This document shows, in pieces, positions 52,026 through 63,538 of a DNA stretch of 64,000 nt. Every line of letters begins with the position of its first letter. Positions within the stretch are counted from its first letter, which is position 1. The position numbers and the translations under genes are program-made. A model generated the notes under the pieces. That model saw nothing but the letters and a program-made list of their open reading frames with translations. It ran no database searches and was not told the origin of the DNA. This DNA is from Hirundichthys speculiger (lineage: Eukaryota > Chordata > Actinopteri > Beloniformes > Exocoetidae), in assembly GCA_018398805.1 (NCBI GenBank), contig JAGFBZ010002330.1:1-64000 (forward strand), in the 5' to 3' direction.

Positions 52026-55000
52026 ACTGTGACTTTGCAAGCACACTCCATCTTTCAGGGCTGGCACTTCCAACAGGAAACTGACTAACAGTATTATGTG
52101 ACACCGTGGAATTTTTTAGGGAGCAGCAGCCGAGAAGCACTGACCTACACCCAACAACAATGCTTCTCTTTGTCCTGTTTTTTGCTCAAATCTCAGCTTC
52201 CCACTCAAATGCAGGTGTGATACTTTACAATAAGCATTTTTAAACATCCATAGTTAGAGGAAAAATGGACAATGTTTCTTTGCACAAGTCCGGGCACTCA
52301 GAGGAATGACACTATTCTCTGTCCACAGGGAACTCGGTAGAACAGTATGCTAATGGGCCATGCCAACTCTGACGCTGCAAAGTTTATTGCGAACAGAATT
52401 TGACTGGGGAACCAATAAAAGTAAAAAAAAAAAAAATTAATTAAAAATTTAAAAGTTATTCAGTGTACAAAAAAGTACTGTTTTTCAGTCCAGCTGTATG
52501 GGTGTAGTTTGAATTTAAGCAGAAAAAAAGCAGTATTTGGGTGGTCTGCTGGAATTATAGAATAATCATCTGAGAAGCTCTGGAGCAGGATATTTAATTT
52601 GGGTGGATATTAGTCTTAGGCAATCCGGAGTGAAAATTTAACTTTTAAAAACTCCATGTTGCCTGTTTATATGTCTGAAATATTTCTGTTTCTATAATAG
52701 TATTCTTGATGAATTTAGATGTATAAATATCACACAATCTAAATCGCTTGTTGCTCTTCCATCTTATAAAAACGAAGGAAGAGGCAGAAAAAGAAGGAGA
52801 GGAAGAAAATGGAGGATAAGTCATTTTACTTAAGTTGTTTTGTTATTTCACTGTTTTAATTAGAAAAAAAAGAGCTCAACATGTCAGGCTCCAACCTGTA
52901 TTTTTTTTTCTTTAATTTGCCAATAATTTTCTTAATTGGTCGATTGGAAATCTCAGATAATAATCTCGGAGTCCAGACATAACAAATGTTTGCTTGGTCC
53001 AAATTTGTAGCTGAGAAAAACTAGTAAAGATTTACTACTTTTGAAAAGATAAAATGTTTTGTTTTTTTTTTTAACATCAAAACTTAAATAGTTTTTAATC
53101 ATGTAAAATATAACCAGTTATTTAGGCTTCACTACTATGAATTCAATATTTAATGAAATAAATGAAATGAGGTAAAAAAAAAAAAAAAAAAAGAAAACTT
53201 TCACTTTTAAAAGAGTAGTGTATTAGAAGGCAACTCATCTCTGTGTGGTTGTTCAGTGCTAATAATAAGCACATGGTTAGATTCCGCATGACCTCAGACA
53301 CTTCTGCCTAATGTGGTTCATAAATGTATGCTGTATACTCTATGCTGTATACTTCAACCACCACACACCTAAATGATTCATACACCTAAAAATTTCATTC
53401 AGACGTTGTCTTCTAAACACATACTGTCAAACAAATAAAACATACCGCAACAATGACATATCTTTCTCTCTTTCTTTTCTATCTGTGATTTTAATTGTCG
53501 CTCCTCTTCTGTTTTTGTTTAAATGTCATGGACTTCACGTAGAGGGATTTAGATTACTGGTCTGTGTGACACTCAGGGTTTGAAGACTAATCAGTAATCT
53601 CTGGATAACATACTGATGATGAAGAAAAGGTTTTCACAGACAAAACCATGAACTTTATGAACATTAATATAGTAAATGGAGAAACAGAATCAGTCAACAT
53701 TAGAATTGTGATTTTATTTGCAATTCCTTTTTAGGAGCTTTCTGCCACTTACATTGAGAGTCAAATTAAGTCAAAAAAGAGAAATAATTAAAATTCCATA
53801 ACAGTACCACTAACACTATATCCCAGTCATTTCTGCAAAGTATAGAATATACAGTTAGTAGACCTCTCTTCCACTTACACAATATAATTGCAGAAATACG
53901 ATGCATATGCAAGCAATAATGTATTTTGTCATATAAAGTATGTTTTTTTTAATGTCTTCAGGATTTAATAAAGCTGTATTTTCTTGCTTGTCCTGATGTA
54001 GGGGATTTGAGGCTTGCCCCAGCTTCGATGGGGTTTCAGCTGCACAGCAGGAAGAAGATAAAAAGGGGGGCTTTGCAAGAGAAAAAAAAAATCACAGCGC
54101 ATTAAAAACAAATCTACTGAGGGTTCCACCAGCAGCTTAAGTGACCCAAGACGATTAAAGGGTCAGTGGTCATAGGACTGCAGGTTGAACATACCTGATG
54201 CCACTCACCTTGGTCTACAAGATGCGTTGCCAAAACCAATCTTTCAAAATCAAATGCATACTGTACACAGGAGACACTATGAAGGTCAATGCAAAGTTAG
54301 TGTAGGTAATGGCTACTGGCTTGGAAGCTCTTTTGGCTTGTTAAGTCATTCTCTGCGTACATGTTTTCTTAAGGTTGACTTTTCCCAAGTTGTGATTTTT
54401 TTCAAAATTAACCTCATACAACATAAACAGGAAATTTAATTAGAAATCAACAAATAAACATTTTCTTTTACTGTTTATCTATATTGGACAATGTCATATA
54501 GTGTTGTACAGATTGACCTCTTAATTGCATTAACTCCCAAGGACTAAAAAAGTAAAAGCAATAACGCAGACACAATGTTGACATGTTCTGAATATGAATA
54601 GTTACCAGTGACTGCCGATACCCAGATCCATGAAAACAGTCAAACATGATAACTGCGCTTTGAGATAATGTTAAATCTGAATGCTCAGTAACATAGACAA
54701 TGTCTCCAGCTAGCCTAATCTCTGTTGTAGTTAATTAATCACAATCTAAATCTCTTTCTTATAATGCTGCATTGAATTACACCACCACAGAAATTAGTTT
54801 TTTGGTGAGTTTTCATAAATGGTTAGATCTATCAGGGAAGTTCTTTCCTTGTTTGTGTGATAAAGTGACCAAGTACCCAACACATTTTGACAGTTTTTTT
54901 GAAATGATGCAAACAAGAGGGAAAACTGCAAATTACTAACCTTTTTTTCTAGGTACAGTGGCTCAGAAAAATGTGTTTCAAAGAAGTATTTCAATGCATT

Positions 55001-55067
55001 TTGTAAAGTAAAAAGTTATTTAAGGAAACGTGGAGACTGCGGATTCCTGTTGGAGGGTTTTCTTTTA

Positions 55068-55558
55068 GGGCCTCATTACACTGCACGATTTTGGGCTGTT
55101 GCCGTTGAAAAAAAATCACTTCTGTGAAAGAATTGTAGGCATATCTTTTGTCTTTCGTTCAAATCGGCTCTCCAACATCCTGCAATGTGAACAGTTTGAC
55201 GATGACCGTCACGCTGGACTTACAGTCAAAGAGCACCTGATATAATTTTCTGACAGAGCCAGGAATTCTACGACTCTGTCTGCTAACCAGCCATTTAAAA
55301 TGCAACTTGAAATGATGTATTAAAGAATGCAATTTAGCGCCGTTGCAAGAAAAGAAAGAATTCCAGGTTGGCCTCTCCTCACTTACTTTGACCAGGAGCA
55401 CATTTTGGCATGCATAACGGCAACAGAGCGGTTTATTTTCAAGTTGTTTATTGTCAGCACATACTGGTGATGCATTTGCACATCTGCTTGCATCTCTGGC
55501 TCGATCGTAGCCTACAAAATTTACATGACCGCAGAAATCGTGCAGTGTTTAGGAGCCC
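55068..55558. mobile_element. PIF/Harbinger-like MITE with TTA target duplication
   Basis: The left end GGGCCTCATTACACTGCACG (continuing ATTTT) and the reverse complement of the right end, GGGCTCCTAAACACTGCACG (continuing ATTTC), form an imperfect inverted repeat of about 25 bp with a perfect ACACTGCACGATTT core. Both sides are flanked by TTA (55065-55067 and 55559-55561), the 3-bp duplication diagnostic of PIF/Harbinger. At 491 bp it is non-autonomous; the minus-strand frame inside it is not recognisable. Confidence 0.8.
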
Positions 55559-56121
55559 TTAGAGCAGCCTTTCTCAACCTTTTTTCAGTCACGACACCTT
55601 TCAAAAGTGGATAAAATCTAAAGACACCCCAGAGTAAAATATAATCCAAAATGACACTGCATCGCTCCGACTGTAAATGCATACGTCCTGTTTATTTTGT
55701 TTAAATAACCTGAACAAGATAACCACATCAGAGTAGGCCTCAGCAAGAAAACTTGTTTTCATCCGTGATGTGCTTGCTTCCATCCATCATCTTTGTATTG
55801 CCTCTTTTTAGCCTTATCGCTAGCAACTACCTTTGCGACCTATGGAGCAGATTCAGAGCTGGTGGATGAAGGCTTGCATGAAGAAGTCAGCTCCTCTGTG
55901 ATGTTCCGTTCATGTGGGGCTTTTCTTTTTAGAAAATTATTCATGATGCTGCTAAAAAGTTCTCTTTGTGAAATAAGATTCCAGTGGTTAAATGATATTA
56001 CGACATAAGCTAACTGGGCTGTCACGTTGACCTTACGCTGACCCCGTACTGACATTGTTAACATTGGGAAATGGGCATGTGAGACAAATTTCTATTATTC
56101 ATTTCATGTCCAATTATGTAT

Positions 56122-56147
56122 CTTATTCATTCATTCATTCATTCATT
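56122..56147. repeat. (ATTC)n microsatellite
   Basis: Five to six ATTC units inside the hAT element. Confidence 0.9.
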
Positions 56148-56194
56148 TAAAGGGCCAAAAAGTATGTATTTGTGTATGCATTCATATATTTATA

Positions 56195-56946
56195 CAGTGC
56201 TACCTCTACTTACGAAATTGATTGGTTCTGGAAGTAGTTTTGTAACCTGAAAATTTCCTAAGTAGAGACGCGTTTTCCATGTAAATGCCCTAATCCGTTC
56301 CAAGCCCCCCATAATTCGAACATTTTTTTAAATAAATTATAAATAATACATGAAATGACATAAAAACCTGTAAGAAATACATGTTAGAACTAGAAGAGAG
56401 CGCAGGCCTCCACTAAACGCAACAATTATCGAAAATTTGAAAGTGATCCAGAATCCAGGATTTCTTCCGGATCACACCCAAAATGAAATCAGTTCTTCCT
56501 TTTCACATTTCTGACAACTCTTGAAAATTTTTCATCAAAATCCATCCATAACTTTTTGAGATATCTTGTACACAGACAGACAAACAGATAAATCCTGGCA
56601 AAAACATAACCTCCTTAGCAGAGGTAAAAATTGTTTGTTTACCTTGGTTGCTGGGTTACGCTCATACAGACAGGGGGCCCTCCTAGCCAATGGGATGCCA
56701 GGAAGATGCTAAGCGATAGCCAATGGCAGAGCAGCTCTGACCGTCCGCTTTCAAACCGAGATATAGAGCCGACAGCTATGTTTACATTCAGTAAACTCTG
56801 GGAGCTGCGAGTAACAGCGCGTACTGTATTTTTGTCTTTCGTATCTTGAAATTTCTTTCGTAACGAGAAGCAATATTTTCCCTTTGAGGCATTTCGTAAC
56901 CTGAAAATTTCATATGTAGAAACGTTCGTAAGTAGAGGTACCACTG
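56195..56946. mobile_element. pogo/Tigger-like or hAT-like element nested in the 55.6-57.0 kb hAT
   Basis: The left end is CAGTGCTACCTCTACTTACG and the reverse complement of the right end is CAGTGGTACCTCTACTTACG, a near-perfect 20-bp inverted repeat. TA flanks both ends (56193-56194 and 56947-56948), matching the TA duplication of Tc1/mariner/pogo elements; a convincing 8-bp duplication was not seen. It encodes no transposase and holds a further repeat at 56375-56630. Confidence 0.75.
56375..56630 (+). repeat. Interspersed fish repeat nested in the pogo-like element
   Basis: The segment from GAGAGCGCAGGCCTCC through a CATCAAAATCCATCCATAAC segment to AACATAACCTCCTTAGCAGA matches, from memory, a very common fish repeat ending in CCTCCTTGGCGGAGGTA. 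Class and true ends are uncertain. It makes a third level of nesting. Confidence 0.55.
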
Positions 56947-57048
56947 TATATGAAATGTCAGTCATTTTTTTGACGACACCCCTGAAGCACCCTAGTGTGC
57001 TACGACACCCCGGTTGAGGCTGCCTTAGAGAACTACTGAGCGTAGACC

Positions 57049-57291
57049 ATGGTGACTCTCCAATTCGCTCTCTCTGGCCTCTGTCTGTTGTCACTACTGG
57101 TGACTGTGAGCAGCTCTCCACCCAAAGACCTGCTTTATCAAGCAGCCAATTTAACAAGACAGCTCCTTTCATGCTTCTTGGATTCTCCAGTGGTAATGGA
57201 TTTTCTCAATGAGCATCTCTTTTCCTCCAGGTTTCACACTTTTCTTTCTGGACTGCTTAGCTCCACTGCAGATCAGATCTTTTGCCTCTGA
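57049..57291 (+). other. Unassigned 80-codon open frame with signal-peptide-like start
   Basis: The ATG at 57049 lies in a good Kozak context (ACCATGG), 19 bases after the target duplication of the hAT element. The product starts MVTLQFALSGLCLLSLLVTV and continues SSSPPKDLLYQ, a plausible secretion signal with a possible cleavage after the Ser run. A GTAATG donor-like site at about 57193 and an acceptor-like TTTTCCTCCAG at about 57222-57232 make it possible that only part is exon. I recognise no family. The minus strand is open through the first half as well, so chance is quite possible. Confidence 0.2.
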
Positions 57292-58207
57292 CTTTGATTT
57301 CTGTAGTTAAGTGATCCATTGCTCCATGCCTGACTAACATTGCCTGAAATCTGGCCTTACTTTGGCTGCCTGTGCCTGATATTGTACACTCTAATGCAAA
57401 GTGAAGTAGCAGACTTAACTAGCTCACCACTTCACCTCTTGCCCTTCCAACACACCCACCCCACCCCAGTCTCTCATCACTACCTTTGGTTTCCAAGCTT
57501 GGACTCATTTAAAGTGTGTTTAGTCAGTATACATGATACAGTGATATTAGGATGCATTGACAGGCTGGCACTTTAGACAGGACATATGAAAACTCAGGAT
57601 CTGAACAAATAACATCGACTTTAAATTATCATTCACTCATGTTAGAAAAAATAAATGGATTAAATCCAATTCAATTTAAATCTGCCACTAGACAGCTGGT
57701 TTGCTTTGGTCTTACCACATAAAACACATCAGTGGTCCTCTGGCCAAATTTGGATTGTTTGCAGAACCTCCTTTCTCTCTGTTAGGAAATCTTCATCTTA
57801 ATTTTCACTTTGTGGATTAAAAAAGTAGAATTGAATTGAATTGAAAAGAAAATAGTAATTTGACTCTGAACTCAAGGCCAAAACCATAGTGTTCATTTTT
57901 GGAAGACTAAGGCTGTATTTGAAAACTCGTACCACACTGCTAGTGCATACTGATTTTGGACTAAATGTAGTACACAGTATGCAGCCTGTGGGCAACTGCA
58001 CAATCAGCACCATCACCCTGATGGTGTTCTGCTCCTTGGAAACTTTCCAATGTGCGACTGACCAATCCACTTTGTACAGTTTATCACATAATGCAATGCA
58101 TCACTACAACAGAAGCCAGTAACAGCGGTCATGTGACTGCTTATGCTGTAACATAGACACTTTAACAGTGGGATTTTACATGCTAAAAATGATCACTGGA
58201 CAAGTAG
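57292..58207. other. Non-coding stretch
   Basis: Contains a short (TTGAA)n-like tract near 57829-57848. No element or gene was recognised. Confidence 0.5.
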
Positions 58208-58662
58208 GCTCAATCCTGATTTATGCTTCAGGCTTATATGTACATAGGCTATGCACAGACCCTACGCTGCATTTGGCATTCATACTTGTGCTTGGTGGTT
58301 TGGGTCACTCTGTACTTATCTCACCAACCGTTTAAAGGCAGTGTGGGTTCTTTTCTGCAGCGCTGTAGCTTGCATCGATGAGTGTCCATTTGTTTACTTC
58401 CTTTATATAGCGCAACTTTAGCAAACTGAGCAAGTACATCATATCTTTCATGAGTTGATGCTGATAAATGTTAAGCATCGTCATTTTTACACACACTGCA
58501 GCAAACTATCGTTCTACTCAACTTGAAAACACCAAAGAAGCAATAATGGAAAATTCCGAGATGAAGAAGAACGAATCTCCAAGTTAACCAATCACATCAC
58601 TTGTGTTCCATGTCAACACGAAATATAATTACATTTGGACAGAGGTGCACATCAGGGATGAT
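58208..58662. mobile_element. Probable PIF/Harbinger-like MITE
   Basis: The block from GGCTCAATCCTGATTTATGC through a CGCTGTAGCTTGCATCGATG segment and ATGAAGAAGAACGAATCTCC to AGGTGCACATCAGGG recalls a fish Harbinger MITE family. I could not define the inverted ends or a TWA duplication, so this rests on remembered phrases. Confidence 0.35.
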
Positions 58663-58706
58663 TCCAGTTTCACTGCAATTGGCACAGATGATCTTCATAT
58701 GAAGTG

Positions 58707-59176
58707 AAGTGATCTCTTGTCAATTCGCGCTTTAAGTTCTGCGGTTTAAGTTATTCGCGGATTTTTCAGAAATATATAAAAAATCAAGAAAAAATTGTGG
58801 AAATTCCATGAAAATCAACCCCACAGCAGACGAAAGGCTGCAGCTGCCAGCAAAACTTCAAATGATGACTCACAGCCTCCTGTAAGCAACAGGAGAAACG
58901 CAGATGGCCCAGCACTCTAGAATCTGTGCGCTGATTGGCCGAGACGCATCACAGGATGTTGTGCGCGTTCTCTCACAATGAAGAAATGTTGTAACAGAAA
59001 GACCACAGTTGAGCCTTTGTCTTGTTTCGCTGCAGTGCCTCACTACTTTTTTGCGTTTTTTAAACATATTTTAAACACATTATATAGTCTTGGGGAGCTC
59101 CGGCTCCAGTTCGCAGGTTTTGATTTTCGCGGGGGTGCGTGGGGCTCCATTTATCGCGAAAAATAAGGGATCACGG
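58707..59176 (+). mobile_element. pogo/Tigger-like MITE, copy 1
   Basis: The left end (AAGTGATCTCTTGTCAATTC) and the reverse complement of the right end (CCGTGATCCCTTATTTTTCG) are mutated versions of the CAGTGATCCCT termini of copies 2 and 3. The right flank is TA (59177-59178); the left TA is mutated. The inner sequence (GCGCTTTAAG, ATTCGCGGATTTTTCAGAAA, ACACATTATATAGTC) matches copy 2 in inverse orientation. It has no transposase. Confidence 0.75.
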
Positions 59177-59478
59177 TATCACTGAAATCCTGAAAGGAAT
59201 TTTTGAATTGTGAAAGTTTTTGTCATACCAAATTTAAATTGGTGGAGAAGCTCTCAAATATAGATTAAGTGACAGCTTAAAAAAGCTTGCAATGAAAGCC
59301 AAACTTGGTGTATTGACTGTGGGTCCTATTTTTAAGGAAATAATGAATAGTTAAATGTAGTTCAAAAGCTGCTGATTCAAATTGTTATACCACACTCCAG
59401 TGATGGTTTAAAAGTACAACCAAGATTCAAGTAAATGATTCTTTGTCTCTGTTGACATAGCTTAGAGGAACACATATA

Positions 59479-59963
59479 CAGTAGTCCCTTATTTTTCACG
59501 GTTAATGGCGACCGGCGCCCCCCCCTGCGAAAATCAAAATCCGCAAACTGGAGCCGAAGCTCCTCGAGCCTAAATAATGTGTTTAAAATATGTTTAAAAA
59601 CCGCAAAAAAGTAGGGAGGCACTACAGCGCAACAAAGGCAAAAGACAAAGGCTCAACTGTGGTCTTTCTGTTACTTTCACAGCCTCTGGTCTCTGAACCG
59701 TAGTAAAGAAACCACTCTTTCATCTAACCTCATTTTCATTCTGCCGTCCCACGACACACACACTACATTACCCATAAGGCCACCTTCTTAAAGGGGCCAG
59801 GCTGGCTCACATTTCTTTGCTGCGAGAGAACGCACACAAGATCCTGGAATGTTTCCACCATTTTTTCTTGATTTTTAAAAAAATATTATATATTTCTGAA
59901 AAAAAAAATCTGCAAATAACTTAAACCGTGGAACTTAAAGCACGAATTGGCAGGGGATCACTG
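59479..59963 (-). mobile_element. pogo/Tigger-like MITE, copy 2 (inverted)
   Basis: The left end is CAGTAGTCCCTTATTTTTCA and the reverse complement of the right end is CAGTGATCCCCTGCCAATTC. TA lies on both sides (59477-59478 and 59964-59965). It is the inverse of copy 1, 302 bp away. Open frames in it and copy 1 share a YFFA(V/F)FKHILNTL phrase, which reflects common descent and not a proven protein. Confidence 0.85.
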
Positions 59964-59965
59964 TA

Positions 59966-61618
59966 CCTATAAAATACAGAAACATTTAGCTGATTGACAA
60001 AGATAAGAAATGTAAAAAAAATCAAACAAAAAAATCCCCATGAAGAATAAAAGAAATTAGGACAGGAGAAAAAGAACATGTTAGATAGTATGTGTAATAT
60101 ATGCTATAGTATATGCTTTAATTATTACATAAAATGTTTTTCTTTTCATTTTAAGGAGTACGGTGGTTGAATTGAGTACTGATCTGACCTTCCAGGTAAG
60201 CACAGTCCCAGCGCTTAGGTTCAACAACTTATGTAGTCTGTACCTCATAAATAAATGTAGCACAGGTCAAACCACCCCCATGGAATCTTAAACATAGAAG
60301 AAGAAGGTTCCTGAGGTTGAACTACTTAATGAACCATCCTCCCAGTGGACATGAGAGTCACTGTATTTCCAAACATCATAGAATGTCAGAATTAATTGTA
60401 GAGACTCTTTACTAACTCGAACGCACAAATTATAAAATCCTTAAAGAGCATCTTAGCCATGCATGCCTTAAGAACATTATTGATTGTTTAAGCTCACAAG
60501 AGAAACATAAAGTAATTGATAGCAACCTTTAACACCCCCCTTTCCTCAAGATAATGTGGAGATGTTTATATATGACTTGTTTATCACATTTAGCTTGCAA
60601 TGCACAAAACCAGTTTTATCAATGGACCAAACTCTAGTTTTGCTGCTGCCCACATTCTTGAAATCTGCTCACTCCACTGAGTGAACCGACTCAGTTGGTA
60701 TCGTGACTTGAAACAGCAGTTGCTCTGTTAAGAACAACAAAACAAACCAACAAAAAAACCAACAACAATATTTTCTGTTTAGCAACACCTGGCCACTACG
60801 GATTAACCAGTCAGCTCCAGTGATGACTACCATAGCCAAGTTGTTGTAAAATGTTCCAAGCTGCATACCCAGACGGGAAATTTTTAATTGAGCTGCTCTC
60901 ATTGAGCTGCTTGTCACAATTTGTAACAAAGTGGCAGGGTTGTCAGATATCATGTAAGTTACTCAGCCCAAAATGATTTTGATAGTGTAAATGTGGCTCC
61001 ATCTTTATAGTCAATGGTCAAACCACGCAAATATATGTGAGCTTTTGGGACTTATTTCCATTTTTCTTTGATGAACTTCCATGAGAATGTATCCCCATAT
61101 GAATCTGGATTCATCACAGAGCAATTCATCAAATGTCCAGCTGAAAGGTGTTAAAGATTTTCTCATCACATCATATAAAACTACTGTAGATGCTGTAGAT
61201 TACTTGTTTTATGGACCCAGGACATTTTGTTATTCTGAAAAGAATCACATCCTGTAGTTGACATTAGGATGTCTGGTTTAAAAAAAAGAAAAAAAAAAAC
61301 ATGAGGACTGCAAAGAAGCTTTCAGAACTATAGCACAAAACCCAGTGTTTGTTTCCATGGTTGCTATATCAATCTTGTATATTTAGCCTATGGTTTTGTA
61401 GTATCATTATATAGTGTATTGGTTTTGGTTTATGTATGTTATTATACATTTCTATAAAGGTGTTTTATATGTAAAAAGCTTTTATGATGTGACTGTAATG
61501 CAAATGGGATTTTTTTTTTTTATTGGAATAAAATAAAATTCAAAGGCTGACGGCCTATTTGTTTTTCACAATATTGCCAGTTTCAAAGATTAAATTGTGC
61601 ACTAAGTAAATTATGTTG
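59966..61618. other. Non-coding stretch
   Basis: AT-rich sequence with short A and T runs (for example near 61501-61520). No gene, RNA or element was recognised. Confidence 0.5.
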
Positions 61619-61891
61619 TTCTTCCACCTTTTCCCTTCAGGGGTCTCCACAGCAGATTATCCTTACCTCTAACCCTAACCCATCATACTCTGTTTTACCT
61701 GAATCCTCACCATTCCACCTGTTTCCTTTCCTTTCATTTCAAAAACATATATTCTGTCGTGCTAGTGCATATCCCCACCACTCTAGGTTTTCTTCCGCCA
61801 AATCTTACTACAGATCACAATGTCATCTGCAAATATCATAGTCCACTGTGACTCCTGTCTCACCTGATTTGTCAACCTATCCTTTTCTATA
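61619..61891 (-). pseudogene. RTE-like LINE reverse transcriptase fragment (downstream half)
   Basis: On the minus strand this holds the FADD catalytic box of a reverse transcriptase (codons complementary to 61822-61833, flanked by WTMI and IVICS). The plus-strand phrases TTCTTCCACCTTTTCCCTTC and AGGGGTCTCCACAGCAGATT are the usual end of this abundant fish LINE. A large internal part is missing, leaving only pieces around the FADD box and the 3' end. The element continues at 63714 after a 1.8-kb insertion. Confidence 0.75.
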
Positions 61892-62236
61892 TATAACATT
61901 CGCTAATGTCCCATAACCGGGTGCTTTGACCAAGCGTTGACATTTTCTGCATCAAGCTTCACAGTACGATGCCTGTTATTCATTCTAGTGCAGTCATGTG
62001 TTCACAAGTTACTAACATTAGTCAACAGAAATGATACCATTCGGAAACCTGAAGATAGAGATTGGTAATATTACCATGACTATCATAGATGGATATCACT
62101 AATTTCTCCTGATACAATGGAGACTGTAGACTAAATGAAATATGTAGGCCTAGGCTAAATGTATTGAGGAAACATTTTGGGGGAACTTAGAAACAATCGG
62201 CATCCTCAAATCATGAAAATACATTTCAACAAACCT

Positions 62237-62374
62237 TTCCTGCAACCATGACATGTCCCACTGATAAAATCCAGCCTACAAGGTTCAACCAGCCATACAC
62301 AAACTGACTGTAAGCCTCCAGTGCCTTGTAGTTCTTGATGTCGGGGTATGACAAGTCCTTTGAATCATGTACCT
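62237..62374 (-). pseudogene. Exon-like fragment of a possible fish transposon-derived (SWIM-type) protein
   Basis: On the minus strand the frame reads through YPDIKNYKALEAYSQFVYGW and on to GHVMVAGK, ending at a donor-like GTTTGT at about 62236. The YKALEAYxxFVxGW pattern resembles, from memory, the segment before the SWIM zinc finger in a large group of repetitive fish proteins. The hAT MITE at 62375-62899 breaks the exon; the remainder would resume beyond 62899 with GGTTGGGTACAT after a run of A bases. The SWIM finger itself was not found downstream. The family assignment is tentative; the frame and donor are seen directly. Confidence 0.4.
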
Positions 62375-62899
62375 CAGGGGTCCTCAAGCCCCTGGTCCCC
62401 AGCCCAGTAACAGTCCATGGTTTATTTGGTACCGGGCCGCAGAGAAAAAAATGAATAACTTCCATTATTACTGTTTGATTTATTATCCGAGTCTAAGTGA
62501 TGTTTTATTTTGAAAAATGACCAGATTCTCTCCATTACTGCTGTCTGTGACTTACTCTTGACGCATGACCAGACTTCAAGACCTGTGTCTCAGTCACGGA
62601 ATATGTTTAAACTCTTAAGCTGGCAAAAAGAGTAAAAAACAAACATCTTCGGAAAGTGTTTTTGAGCGGACAGGATGTTACCGATGTTCTGTTGTTACAA
62701 GGATGCTTCTAATAAAGTTGCACATGAATACACAGCGGATTTACGTTTATAATAATATTTAGAAAATACCACAGATTTTATGGCCGTTGTATCATTTTAT
62801 TTTGTTGTCGATATATGCGACACATTTTACAGACCGGTCTATGAAAACATTGCCTCACATTAAACCAGTCCGTGGTGCGAAAAAGGTTGGGGGCCACTG
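62375..62899. mobile_element. hAT MITE with 8-bp target duplication
   Basis: The left end is CAGGGGTCCTCAAGCCCCTG and the reverse complement of the right end is CAGTGGCCCCCAACCTTTTT. The flanks are ATGTACCT (62367-62374) and ATGTACCC (62900-62907), an 8-bp duplication with one change. A GTACCGGGCCGCAGAG segment near the left end is typical of this vertebrate hAT group. It is 525 bp with no transposase and disrupts the exon-like frame at 62237-62374. Confidence 0.9.
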
Positions 62900-63196
62900 A
62901 TGTACCCAACCCTTTTTATTATTCTATACTGAGCAATTTCACAGATTGGTACTATTCTCTCCACATAAGATGATTTCGATTGGGAACTTAGCCTATCCAT
63001 GTATTTCAGCTTTTTTCTTTTCCTTTCCAATGTGGTTTGAGTGTCATGTTTACTGAATGAAATATAATACTGCGTTCAGTAAGCTAGGCTAGGCTCCAGG
63101 AATTGTGCTTATGATGATGTCCATATATGGAAATCTTTCCTGAGTTGATCTGAGAAGAGTTAACTCTAACCAAAATTATAGGCTAAGAAATTATTA

Positions 63197-63376
63197 CAGT
63201 GATCCCTAGTAAATTCGTGCTTTAAGTTCCACAGTTTTAGTTATTTGCGGATTTTTCAGAAATACATAATATAATTAAAAAATTTAAGAAAAACTCACGG
63301 AAACATCACAGGATGTTGTGAGCGTTCTCTCACAGTGAATGGGTCCCCATTTACCGCAAAAAATAAGGGATCACTG
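63197..63376 (+). mobile_element. pogo/Tigger-like MITE, copy 3 (internally deleted)
   Basis: The left end is CAGTGATCCCTAGTAAATTC and the reverse complement of the right end is CAGTGATCCCTTATTTTTTG, with TA on both sides (63195-63196 and 63377-63378). At 180 bp it keeps both ends of the 485-bp copy but lacks most of the middle. Confidence 0.88.
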
Positions 63377-63440
63377 TAGTCTTACCTTTGATGAAATTGC
63401 CAGAACATAATTTAGAATAATCTGAAGGAATTAAGTTTTT

Positions 63441-63538
63441 GTGGTTCACTCTTACTATCCATGTTTCTCGCTGCTGAGTTCTTTGGTCTTTGATCCTTCA
63501 TGTCCTCCAATTTATGGATTCGATCTGCTCTTGCAGCC
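63441..63538 (-). pseudogene. Possible first exon of the inserted element
   Basis: On the minus strand an ATG at about 63540 opens MAARADRIHKLEDMKDQRPK and continues NSAARNMD, where a strong donor (GTAAGAG) interrupts the frame near 63457. With the exon-like piece at 62237-62374 this would make a two-exon 5' gene structure, the pogo-like MITE lying in the intron between them. The product is not recognised. The link between the two pieces is inference. Confidence 0.3.

Larger units (their letters stand above)
37433..55067. other. Long quiet stretch without recognised genes
   Basis: About 17.6 kb of AT-rich sequence. It holds simple repeats (A20 at 37615-37634; (TTTA)n at 42667-42693; C/CA tracts at 42947-43017, 45623-45662 and 46618-46670; (TG)n at 50986-51004; (CA)n at 51997-52025; an A run near 53174-53192) and one perfect 11-bp hairpin at 50647-50675. 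Mixed-composition islands at 37835-38045, 40080-40400, 44290-44620, 48090-48390 and 49180-49400 have no splice-bounded exon that I can support. It reads like a gene desert or a very long intron. Confidence 0.5.
55565..57022. mobile_element. hAT transposon carrying nested elements, 8-bp target duplication
   Basis: The perfect duplication CCTTAGAG lies at 55557-55564 and 57023-57030. The left end is CAGCCTTTCTCAACC and the reverse complement of the right end is CAGCCTCAACC; CACGACACC/TACGACACC phrases lie just inside both ends. Its duplicated target includes the last two bases of the Harbinger-like MITE at 55068-55558, so it inserted after that element. Taking out the nested block (56195-56946) leaves about 700 bp. 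No transposase ORF is visible. Confidence 0.88.

Noticed and set aside
56187..56954. 8-bp target duplication for the nested 56.2-56.9 kb element
   Set aside because: TATTTATA and TATATGAA agree at only some positions; the TA dinucleotide on both sides is the better explanation.
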